NCBI GenBank assembly: GCA_937959175.1
Contig: CALGAS010000624.1
Span: 1-5,750 of the forward strand
Source: an uncultured bacterium
Lineage (GTDB): Bacteria > Planctomycetota > Planctomycetia > Pirellulales > UBA1268
Length of the DNA: 5,750 nucleotides
Direction: 5' to 3'
Shown in pieces: positions 1-5,658 of the stretch (its first letter is position 1; each line of letters starts with the position of its first letter). Both the position numbers and the translations under genes were made by a program. Below the pieces are notes generated by a model that did no database searches, was not told where the DNA came from, and saw nothing but the letters and a program-made list of their open reading frames with translations.

Positions 1-33
1 AACCGAGCGCAGCCCGGAAGGCGAAGCTCGGTT
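1..33. repeat. 8-bp perfect inverted repeat
   Basis: AACCGAGC at 1-8 is the exact reverse complement of GCTCGGTT at 26-33, with a 17-base loop. It may be part of a larger structure cut by the window edge. It could be the end of an upstream gene's terminator or part of an intergenic repeat; the sequence does not decide. Confidence 0.4.
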
Positions 34-63
34 TCCCACGAGCGAGCGAAGGGCATGGCGGGC

Positions 64-88
64 ACCGATCCGCCGGAGGCGGATTGGT
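64..88. repeat. Strong 11-bp hairpin with 3-base loop
   Basis: ACCGATCCGCC (64-74) pairs with GGCGGATTGGT (78-88) around the loop GGA. There are ten Watson-Crick pairs and one G-U pair (67/85). No T-run follows, so it is not a classical intrinsic terminator. The near-identical copies of AGCGAGCG on both sides (41-48, 94-101) suggest a REP-like or other dispersed intergenic repeat unit. That reading is an inference. Confidence 0.5.
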
Positions 89-158
89 CGCGCAGCGAGC
101 GTCCGGCGAGATGGCACTGGCTCACCCCGAGCCCGCGCGAGGTGAACCCTCCCCCAAC

Positions 159-195
159 GGCCCGCCGTCCCGCCGGCTCGCGCCGGGGGCCTTTT
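159..195 (+). terminator. Putative intrinsic terminator of an upstream gene
   Basis: GGCCC at 159-163 pairs with GGGCC at 187-191 and is followed directly by TTTT (192-195). Inside it a second stem forms, CCGGC (173-177) with GCCGG (182-186) around a 4-base loop. A GC-rich stem followed by a short T-run fits rho-independent termination of a + strand transcript entering from before the window. The T-run is short and the stem is interrupted, so efficiency is uncertain. Confidence 0.45.
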
Positions 196-320
196 CTGAG
201 GTTGGGTTGTGGCGGTGATGGCGGTTGCGAAGGATGGCGGCGGCCGGCTGCCGGAGCGACCAGTAAACGGCCGATGCCTCCATTGAATCCTCCCTTCCGG
301 CCCCCCTTCCAGAAATCACC

Positions 321-752
321 ATGTCTTTCCTTACCCAGCCGCTGACTCGGCGGCTTGCGACGGTTGCGGTTGCCACCGTCACCCTCGCGGCCGCCGACTG
401 CCCTGCGATCGAGATGTTCACCTTCTTCGGCGACGGCAGCCGGATCGGCCTGCCGAGCCTCGAAGTGCCAATCGAGGCCTACCCCGGCATCCCGCTGCGG
501 AGCGACCGCCTGCGGGCCCGCCGACGGGCGATGCGGATGGGGCCCGGGGCAGCGGTCAGGATCGGGCCGCGGGGCTACGCCCGCGGAATCACGATCCGGG
601 CCATGCCGCCGGCGGGGCAGCCGGCGACGATGCCGGCGGGGCGGGTCGTTCCGCCGCAGGAACCGACCGCCGCCCCCGAGCCGCCCGCCCTTGACGATCT
701 CCGCCCGGCGCCCGATGCAGTCGAGGAAGTGCCCGCCCCGCCGGCGGAGTAA
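321..752 (+). CDS. Small secreted Arg/Pro-rich hypothetical protein
   Basis: I do not recognise this 143-residue protein. The N-terminus looks like a Sec signal peptide: a basic RR at 10-11, a hydrophobic stretch at about 12-25 (LATVAVATVTLAAA), and likely cleavage near 25-30. The only Cys nearby (C27) is preceded by AAD, a poor lipobox. The mature part starts with a hydrophobic/Gly segment (31-58, FTFFGDGSRIGLPSLEVPIE and following). It continues with a strongly basic stretch (60-93, about a dozen Arg) and ends in a Pro/Ala/Glu-rich acidic tail (95-143) that is probably disordered. The ATG at 321 keeps the signal peptide, but only a poor ribosome site precedes it. The gene converges on the TPR gene at 829. 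Signal peptide plus ordered-to-disordered layout argue for a real gene; function is unknown. Confidence 0.65.
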   Translation: MSFLTQPLTRRLATVAVATVTLAAADCPAIEMFTFFGDGSRIGLPSLEVPIEAYPGIPLRSDRLRARRRAMRMGPGAAVRIGPRGYARGITIRAMPPAGQPATMPAGRVVPPQEPTAAPEPPALDDLRPAPDAVEEVPAPPAE

Positions 753-788
753 ACCGCGGCGGGACGGAGATCAGATTGGCATGCCCTC

Positions 789-818
789 GAGCGGGACGAA
801 CCCGCAAGGGAACCGCTC
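789..818. terminator. Nested hairpin between convergent genes, possible terminator
   Basis: GAGCGG (789-794) pairs with CCGCTC (813-818). Within it CCC (801-803) pairs with GGG (808-810) around a GCAA tetraloop. It sits between the convergent stop codons at 752 and 829, where a bidirectional terminator is expected. No T-run follows on either strand, so this is a weak call. Confidence 0.25.
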
Positions 819-828
819 CGACTGACGC

Positions 829-2199
829 CTACTTGTCGCCCTTCAGCGAGGAGAGCAGGTCCATGGCATCCGGCCGGGTGGCGAAGACAGCCTCGTTGGT
901 GAGAACCTCCTCGAGGATCTTCTGGGCCCGGTCCTTTTCACCCCGGTCGGCCAGCAGCTTGGCCACGTAGTAGGCCCCGTCGCTGGTCAGCCGGTTGCTG
1001 CGGGCGATCTGGTCGAGAATCTTCTCGGCATCTTCCCGCCGGCCCAGTTTGTAGTAGACCCAGGCCAGGGTCGTCAGGGCGTTGACCTGCTGGGGCGACT
1101 TCTCGCGGTACATCGCCACGTTGGCCTCGGCCATCTCCAGGGCCCGCTGCTGGTCGGTCTTCTCCTCCGACTCGATCAGCACCAGGGCCAGAGAGTTGCT
1201 CGCAGCGAAGTTGCCCGGCGACTGAACGTGGGCCTCGTTGAAGAACTTCTCGGCCGTCTTGTAATCGCGGGCCACCCGAGCGATCACGCCGCGGACGATC
1301 CGGGCGTCGAGGCTGTCGGGCTCGAGCGTCAGCACCTTTTCGGTGATCGCCTGGGCATTCTTGAGATCGTTCTGCCCCAAATACCACTGGGCGGAGGCGA
1401 GCAAGACCGCCGCGTTGTCGGGCGCCGCCTTCATCGCCGCATCGATCCACTTCTTGGCGATGTCTTTCTTGCGGTCTTCGTCGTAGAGCCGCGCGAGGGC
1501 CAGCTCGGGCTGAAGCGCCTTCTCGTCGAGCTTGCGGGCCTCGCGAAACTCCGCGATCGCCTCATCCTGCTTGTCGAGGCGAAAGAGGACGTTCCCCAGC
1601 CTGAAGTGGGCGCCAGCGTTGTCGGGATCGAGCTCGATCCAGGCCTGGAGATGCTTGAAGGCTTTCTCCCACTCCCGCCGGGCCTCGGCCACGGCCGCCG
1701 TACCGGCCTCGGAACGGATCTGGAAATCACGCTTCCGCTTCGGATTCTGGTCGAAGCCGGCCGTCAGCTCGTTGGCCCGGTCGAAAAGCACCGCCGAGTC
1801 GGTGACGCGGCGATCCTGAAAAGCGAGATCTGCCAGCATCAGGTAGGGCTCGGGGTCGGCCGGAAACTTGACGACCGTCTGCTCGAGCTCGGCCCGGGCC
1901 GGCATCAGCTGGCTCACGCTCAGCCAGAGCATCGCCATCATCACGCCCGGCGGCGGCAGCTTCTCGTTGTTGTTGCGGGCTCGCTCCAGGATCGCCCGGC
2001 AGCCGTCGATGTCGCGATCCTGAAACCGCTTGATCGCGTTGTTGATGTCCTTGTACTGCGAGTCGTCGGAGACCGCCTTGCCGATCAGCGTCTTGGCGGT
2101 CACCTGGGCGCGGGCAAGCTCACCCCGGGTGAGGACGGCGATGGCGGCAAGGACGAGAAGCGAGCGGCCGGCACGACGAACCAGCAGACGTGAGAGCAT
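829..2199 (-). CDS. Exported tetratricopeptide-repeat (TPR) protein
   Basis: This 456-residue protein is predicted to be exported and to act as a protein-protein interaction scaffold outside the cytoplasm. Residues 1-31 form a signal peptide: basic RR at 8-9, hydrophobic LLVLAAIAVL, and an ARA-Q cleavage site near 31/32. From about 47 to 438 it is almost entirely TPR-like helix pairs, roughly ten units. The clearest are 193-226 (AHFRLGNVLFRLDKQDEAIA), 262-296 (ASAQWYLGQNDLKNAQAITE), 297-330 and 371-404 (ALTTLAWVYYKLGRREDAEK). No catalytic domain is visible. The start at 2199 is supported by GGAG at 2213-2210 on the - strand, ten bases upstream. It is transcribed divergently from the permease gene. 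TPR proteins of this kind serve many envelope roles, so the partner cannot be named. Confidence 0.9.
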   Translation of the reverse strand: MLSRLLVRRAGRSLLVLAAIAVLTRGELARAQVTAKTLIGKAVSDDSQYKDINNAIKRFQDRDIDGCRAILERARNNNEKLPPPGVMMAMLWLSVSQLMPARAELEQTVVKFPADPEPYLMLADLAFQDRRVTDSAVLFDRANELTAGFDQNPKRKRDFQIRSEAGTAAVAEARREWEKAFKHLQAWIELDPDNAGAHFRLGNVLFRLDKQDEAIAEFREARKLDEKALQPELALARLYDEDRKKDIAKKWIDAAMKAAPDNAAVLLASAQWYLGQNDLKNAQAITEKVLTLEPDSLDARIVRGVIARVARDYKTAEKFFNEAHVQSPGNFAASNSLALVLIESEEKTDQQRALEMAEANVAMYREKSPQQVNALTTLAWVYYKLGRREDAEKILDQIARSNRLTSDGAYYVAKLLADRGEKDRAQKILEEVLTNEAVFATRPDAMDLLSSLKGDK

Positions 2200-2327
2200 G
2201 GCGAGAAAACTCCAGCGAGACTGTGAGAAGCAAAATGCGATAAGGCCGGATCCCTTGTCGACCCGAATCGATTACTCTAACCCCACCCGAAGCGGGTTTC
2301 CACCGCGGGTGAAAAAGGGCCGTCGGC
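2200..2327. promoter_or_regulatory. Divergent promoter region with repeated ACCCG/CGGGT motifs
   Basis: These 128 bases separate the divergent TPR and permease genes and must hold both promoters. I see no convincing -35/-10 pair. The pentamer ACCCG occurs at 2261-2265 and 2285-2289, and its reverse complement CGGGT at 2293-2297 and 2306-2310. The 2285-2289 copy can therefore form a tight hairpin with 2293-2297 (3-base loop) or a longer one with 2306-2310. CACC/GGTG at 2301-2311 gives a further short stem. In the + transcript these structures lie just before the permease ribosome site (AAAAAGGG, 2312-2319), so they could affect its translation or serve as operator half-sites. Both roles are inference. 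Confidence 0.4.
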
Positions 2328-3986
2328 ATGCTCCTCGGTGCGGTTTGTGAGCGGGAGATGATGGTGGCGCCGCGGACCCGCGGCCTCTATCTGGCCCGCG
2401 GCCTTGCGGCAGCCACCCTGCTGGCGATCATCGCCACCTGCTGGCTGGTCGTGACCGGATCCCAGAGCCTCGCGACCCTCGGCGACACCGCCCGATTCGC
2501 CGCCACGCTGCTGCGAATCATGGCGCCGCTGCAGCTCTCGCTGGCGGTGCTCGTCGCCGCACTGGTGGCCGTCCTGGCCGTCGGCGTCGAGAAGGACCGA
2601 CGCACCCTCGAACTCCTCCTCGTCAGCAGGCTGGGCGACCCGCAGCTGGTGTTGGGCAAGCTCGCCGGCAGCCTGCTGCGAGTGGGGCTGCTGCTGGTGG
2701 CCGCCGCGCCGCTCTTCGCCCTGGCCTCGCTCTTCGGCGGCGTCACGCCGCCGCAGCTGAGCCGACTGTTTCTGGTGACGGCAGCCGCCGCCGTGGCGGC
2801 GGCCAGCCTCGGCAACGCGGCAGCCTTCTGGCGAGACACCACTTTTCAGGCCTTGGCCATGACTGCCTCCGCCCTGGTCGCCTGGCTCGCCTGCGGTGAG
2901 GCGGCGGCGATCGTTGGGGGCAGCCGATGGGGCGATATCGTCTCACCGGCCCGGGCCGCCCTGGCCGCGCTGACGCCCGGTGGCGATCGGTCATTGACAG
3001 GCTTCCTGGCTGTCTCCGCAGGAATCTCGGTGATCACCAGTGGAATCGCCGTGGCCCGGGTGCGGCGGTGGAATACCACGACCGAACGCCGTCAGGAGCC
3101 TGTGGCAACCGCGGGCCGGCGGCGAGAGCGACAGGTCTGGGCCAATCCCGTGCTCTGGCGGGAGATCCGCACCAGGGCGCACGGTCGGGCGATGATCGTC
3201 GTGCGGATCGCCTGGCTGGCCATCTTTCTCGTGGCCGTGACGGGTGTGGCGGTCGCCGCCGATGCGGAGCGGCCCGATCGCTTTGCCGTCGCCGCCGCCG
3301 TGGTGCCGATGGTGCTGGCGAGCCTTCTGGCGATCGCGGCCCTGGCCGTGACAAGCGTGACGGCCGAACGCGATCGCGGCACGCTCGATCTGCTCCTCGT
3401 CAGCGATCTGGAACCCAAGGAGTTCGTCTGGGGCAAGCTGCTGGGCGTGATCGCCGCCGCCAGGGAGATGGCCCTCCTGCCGCTGGTGGTCTGCGGGGCG
3501 CTCGTGCCGCTGGGCATGGCGACCGGTGAGCAGGCGGTTTACATGGTCGCTGGCCTGGCGCTGCTGACCTTCTTCGCGGCCGTGCTCGGCATCTATGCGG
3601 GACTATCGCACCCGATCTCGCGGCAAGCGATCGCCGTGACGCTCGGGATCGTGGCCTTCCTCTCGATCGGCGTCGCCACGGCGATGCGGATCATGGTCGC
3701 CTTCGGCGGGAGCTTCGAGTTGCAACTGGCGCCCTTCCTGGCCGTGATCGTGGGAGGGGGCGTGGGCTTGTACGCGGCCCTCTCCAGCCGCAACCCGTCA
3801 CCGGCGGTCGCCTGGACGTCGGCCCTGCTGCCGGTGCTGACCTTCGTGGCGATCACCGGCTTTCTGCAGGGCAGCAGCCTGCAGGTGTTCCTGGTCATGC
3901 TCGCGGCCTACGGCTTCGCCACCCTCGCGCTGTTGATTCCCTCGATCGCCGCCTTCGACCTGCTCACCGGCCGCAGCAGCGAATGA
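2328..3986 (+). CDS. ABC-2 type transporter permease, tandem-duplicated (two permease halves fused)
   Basis: This 552-residue integral membrane protein would form the membrane domain of an ABC exporter, with a separate ATPase driving transport; the substrate is unknown. It has about 12-14 hydrophobic segments, including roughly 23-43, 60-87, 113-137, 145-165, 173-197, 220-242, 288-311, 320-344, 370-395, 401-425, 432-455, 464-484, 492-513 and 518-545. A basic cytosolic linker lies at 243-290. The two halves resemble each other. E88-KDRRTLELLLVS matches E347-RDRGTLDLLLVS, and V108-LGKL matches V367-WGKL. The pre-helix segment V6-CERE matches V275-LWRE. The segment NPVLWRE (273-279) is typical of planctomycete double permeases as I know them. 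ATG 2328 is preceded by AAAAAGGG and an in-frame stop at 2310, and it retains the conserved N-terminal segment. No ATPase gene is present in the window. Confidence 0.9.
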   Translation: MLLGAVCEREMMVAPRTRGLYLARGLAAATLLAIIATCWLVVTGSQSLATLGDTARFAATLLRIMAPLQLSLAVLVAALVAVLAVGVEKDRRTLELLLVSRLGDPQLVLGKLAGSLLRVGLLLVAAAPLFALASLFGGVTPPQLSRLFLVTAAAAVAAASLGNAAAFWRDTTFQALAMTASALVAWLACGEAAAIVGGSRWGDIVSPARAALAALTPGGDRSLTGFLAVSAGISVITSGIAVARVRRWNTTTERRQEPVATAGRRRERQVWANPVLWREIRTRAHGRAMIVVRIAWLAIFLVAVTGVAVAADAERPDRFAVAAAVVPMVLASLLAIAALAVTSVTAERDRGTLDLLLVSDLEPKEFVWGKLLGVIAAAREMALLPLVVCGALVPLGMATGEQAVYMVAGLALLTFFAAVLGIYAGLSHPISRQAIAVTLGIVAFLSIGVATAMRIMVAFGGSFELQLAPFLAVIVGGGVGLYAALSSRNPSPAVAWTSALLPVLTFVAITGFLQGSSLQVFLVMLAAYGFATLALLIPSIAAFDLLTGRSSE

Positions 3987-3990
3987 CGCC

Positions 3991-4010
3991 GGCAGACGGA
4001 CGCGTGTGCC
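3991..4010. terminator. Short hairpin between convergent genes
   Basis: GGCAGAC (3991-3997) pairs with GTGTGCC (4004-4010) with one mismatch and a 6-base loop. It occupies most of the 34-bp gap between the permease stop and the stop of the - strand TPR lipoprotein gene. A bidirectional terminator is expected here, but neither strand has a T-run. Confidence 0.2.
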
Positions 4011-4020
4011 ATCGCGGCGG

Positions 4021-4845
4021 TCAACGGGTCGGGTCGCGGGGTTCGCTGGCAATCACTGGCACTGCGGCTGGCTCGAGGGCGGCCAGGCGAGCAGCCGCCT
4101 CGGCGGGCGCGTCACCCTGCGAGACGGCCCGCTGGTAGCTTTCGATCGCGTCGGCCTGACGACCGAGCGCCTCCTGGGCCAGGCCTTCGAGATAGAGCAC
4201 CTCGGCCGGAAGATCACCCGGACCGTAGGTCTCGCCGAGAATCGCCAGCGTCGCCAGAGCCCGCTGCGGCCGGTCGAGCCGCCGGTAGGCCTCGGCCGTG
4301 TCGAGCAGCGTGCCGCGGTTCTCAGCCGCCAGCGCCAGCGACCGATGGAAGTCGGCCAGGGCTGGCTGGGGCTGCCCGCGGGCCAGCGAGACCTGACCGT
4401 GAAGATGCCAGGCCTCGGCATTCTGCGGCGACAGGCGGACCGCCTCGCCAGCCAGTCGGTCGGCTTCATCGAAGAGGCCAAGTTCCAGATACATCCGACC
4501 CGCCTCGATCGAGAGCCCGGCGTCGGCCGGCGAGAGTTCGAGGGCCTTGGCAATCTGCGTGATCGCCTCCATCTCCAGGCCCCGCTGCCAGAGCACGTCG
4601 GCATAGTGTCGCCGGGCATCGACATCGAGCGGGCAGTTCTGCACGGCCTGCTCCAGGAGCGACTCGGCCCGGATCAGGTCGCTGCGGTCGGCTGCCGACA
4701 AGCCTTCGTTGCAGAGCCGGCGGGCATCGGCCACCTCCGGGGGCACCGGCCCCCGCTTCGGCATCAGGCTGCACCCCACCCCGCACGATGCGATCACGAC
4801 CGCAACGCCGAAGACCGGCACGGGCAGACGGGGAGACGCGGGCAT
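4021..4845 (-). CDS. TPR-repeat lipoprotein
   Basis: This 274-residue protein is predicted to be anchored in the envelope by a lipid and to present TPR repeats for protein binding. The N-terminus (MPASPRLPVPVFGVAVVIAS) is a short signal peptide ending in a good lipobox, I18-A19-S20-C21. A second Cys, C25 in GVGC, is a poorer alternative lipidation site. From about 39 to 257 it consists of some six TPR units: about 39-72, 73-106 (YADVLWQRGLEMEAITQIAK), 107-140 (AGRMYLELGLFDEADRLAGE), 141-174 (WHLHGQVSLARGQPQPALAD), 177-210 and 212-245 (LEGLAQEALGRQADAIESYQ). The tail is Ala/Pro-rich. ATG 4845 has no clear Shine-Dalgarno sequence, but it gives a complete signal peptide and no better start lies upstream. 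It converges on the permease gene and diverges from the thioredoxin-like gene. A helper role for neighbouring envelope proteins is possible but not shown. Confidence 0.88.
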   Translation of the reverse strand: MPASPRLPVPVFGVAVVIASCGVGCSLMPKRGPVPPEVADARRLCNEGLSAADRSDLIRAESLLEQAVQNCPLDVDARRHYADVLWQRGLEMEAITQIAKALELSPADAGLSIEAGRMYLELGLFDEADRLAGEAVRLSPQNAEAWHLHGQVSLARGQPQPALADFHRSLALAAENRGTLLDTAEAYRRLDRPQRALATLAILGETYGPGDLPAEVLYLEGLAQEALGRQADAIESYQRAVSQGDAPAEAAARLAALEPAAVPVIASEPRDPTR

Positions 4846-4922
4846 CAGGAGCGACGACAGGCCACGGGGCCGGGACGATAGCGGGCCGACTGTCGAGACA
4901 ACAGGCCGTCCGATCGCGCAAC

Positions 4923-4975
4923 CGCAAGCGGGAGGCTCCCAGCCCGCCCGGCTTACCAGGGCCGCCTCGCTTGCG
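4923..4975. repeat. Imperfect 12-bp inverted repeat in the divergent region
   Basis: CGCAAGCG (4923-4930) is the exact reverse complement of CGCTTGCG (4968-4975). The stem extends inward with AGGC (4933-4936) against GCCT (4964-4967) after a 2-base bulge (GG, 4931-4932), leaving a 27-base loop. It lies between the starts of the TPR lipoprotein (-) and the thioredoxin-like gene (+). It may be an operator, a leader RNA structure or an intergenic repeat; no T-run follows. A separate short palindrome, TGTCGAGACA, is at 4891-4900. No clear promoter boxes are visible in 4846-5061. Confidence 0.4.
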
Positions 4976-5061
4976 ACGCGGGATCGGCCCGGCGGCAGTC
5001 TCGGCAGGCCTTGCCCCCCTGCACCTGCCCATCTACAAGCCCCGCTCCCCCGCGTCGCACC

Positions 5062-5069
5062 GGAAGAGG
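5062..5069 (+). promoter_or_regulatory. Ribosome binding site that selects the TTG start at 5077
   Basis: GGAAGAGG is a strong Shine-Dalgarno-like sequence, 7 bases before TTG 5077. It is the best ribosome site in the window. The longer reading frame from TTG 5011 has only C-rich sequence before it and would add a Pro-rich stretch ahead of the signal peptide. Confidence 0.7.
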
Positions 5070-5076
5070 CTTTTCC

Positions 5077-5652
5077 TTGTCACGGCTTTCGTCACGGTTT
5101 TCCCTGCCCCTCCTCGCTGTTGCCTGGATCTTCTTCATCGCCGGCTGCGACATCCGCGATGAGCAGCCCCGGGTGGAGTCCGACAGCCCCTGGCTGGAAG
5201 CGGCGGCCCGGCGGATCGAGAATGACGCCACTGGGGAGACCGCCGCCGGCTCCGACACCCGGATCCCCGCCGAGCAGATCACCGACTTCGCCTCCGGCGC
5301 CCGCCGGGCGGCCATCGAGCGGCTGCCGCTGCTGTTGGTCTTCCAGGCCCGCTGGTGCCGCTGGAGCGGCGAGGTCGTCGAGACACTCCGCGGCGATGAC
5401 CGGCTCAGCGATGATGCCGGCCGCTTCGTCTGCGCGACGGTCGACGCCGACCACGACGCGGCCGTCTGCCGCTCGTTCGGCGTGACGATGTTCCCGACCG
5501 TGATCGTGCTCGACGAGACGGGCCGGGAGCGGTTTCGGGCCACCGGCCGCGGAGCCCGCCGCAACCTCTCGGCAGCCCTGGCTGCCGCCATTGATCCCGG
5601 CCTCCGCGTCGGCAGCCTTCCCGATGCCCGACCGGGCAGATCCTCGCAGTGA
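5077..5652 (+). CDS. Thioredoxin-fold lipoprotein with CxxS motif
   Basis: From TTG 5077 the product is 191 residues. Its signal peptide (SRLSSRF, then SLPLLAVAWIFFIAG) ends in a textbook lipobox, I21-A22-G23-C24, so it should be lipid-anchored and face outside the cytoplasm. A linker at 25-75 leads to a thioredoxin-like domain (about 76-175). This has a core strand LPLLLVFQARW, the active-site position W93-C94-R95-W96-S97, the strand FVCATVDAD (118-126), and the cis-proline segment MFPT (P140) followed by VIVLDETGRERFRATG. In thioredoxins the active site is CxxC; here the second Cys is Ser, so a normal dithiol/disulfide cycle at this site is not possible. C119 and C131 remain as possible partner thiols. 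It could act as a monothiol reductase, isomerase or chaperone-like binding protein. The next ORF starts 6 bases after the stop, suggesting an operon. Confidence 0.85.
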   Translation: MSRLSSRFSLPLLAVAWIFFIAGCDIRDEQPRVESDSPWLEAAARRIENDATGETAAGSDTRIPAEQITDFASGARRAAIERLPLLLVFQARWCRWSGEVVETLRGDDRLSDDAGRFVCATVDADHDAAVCRSFGVTMFPTVIVLDETGRERFRATGRGARRNLSAALAAAIDPGLRVGSLPDARPGRSSQ

Positions 5653-5658
5653 GTTACG

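Larger units (their letters stand above)
1..320. other. Hairpin-rich intergenic region, no convincing gene
   Basis: This stretch has no reading frame with a recognisable protein. All three + frames are open for tens of codons, but the translations are Arg/Pro/Gly-rich and look like GC-driven shadows. The first 200 bases are dense in inverted repeats: arms at 1-8/26-33, a strong stem at 64-88, an imperfect stem at 119-126/141-148, and a terminator-like structure at 159-195. The octamer AGCGAGCG occurs twice (41-48 and 94-101) and brackets the 64-88 hairpin. Positions 196-320 lie just before the next gene and presumably carry its promoter and leader, but I see no clear -35/-10 pair there. Confidence 0.6.

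Noticed and set aside
55..345. 96-residue + frame across the hairpin region
   Set aside because: It runs through the strong hairpins and the terminator-like structure and overlaps the start of the secreted protein gene. Its translation is Arg/Pro/Gly-rich with no domain.
355..825. 156-residue + frame overlapping the secreted protein gene
   Set aside because: It is almost entirely Arg, Pro, Ser and Ala, typical of an out-of-frame reading of GC-rich coding DNA. The 321-752 frame has the signal peptide.
1228..2193. 321-residue + frame antisense to the first TPR gene
   Set aside because: It mirrors a well-supported TPR gene codon for codon in GC-rich DNA. The product lacks domains and the opposite strand shows clear repeats and a signal peptide.
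2255..2283. TTGTCG followed by TAACCC-like hexamer as a promoter for the permease
   Set aside because: The -10 match is poor and the spacing had to be chosen to fit.
2927..3529. 200-residue + frame inside the permease gene
   Set aside because: Gly/Arg-rich out-of-frame reading; the permease frame is continuous and has two conserved halves here.
4006..4881. 291-residue + frame antisense to the TPR lipoprotein gene
   Set aside because: No recognisable domain; the - strand frame has a lipobox and six TPR units.
4891..4900. TGTCGAGACA palindrome as a regulator operator
   Set aside because: A 10-base perfect palindrome is plausible as an operator core, but there is only one copy, no promoter boxes nearby and no known regulator in the window.
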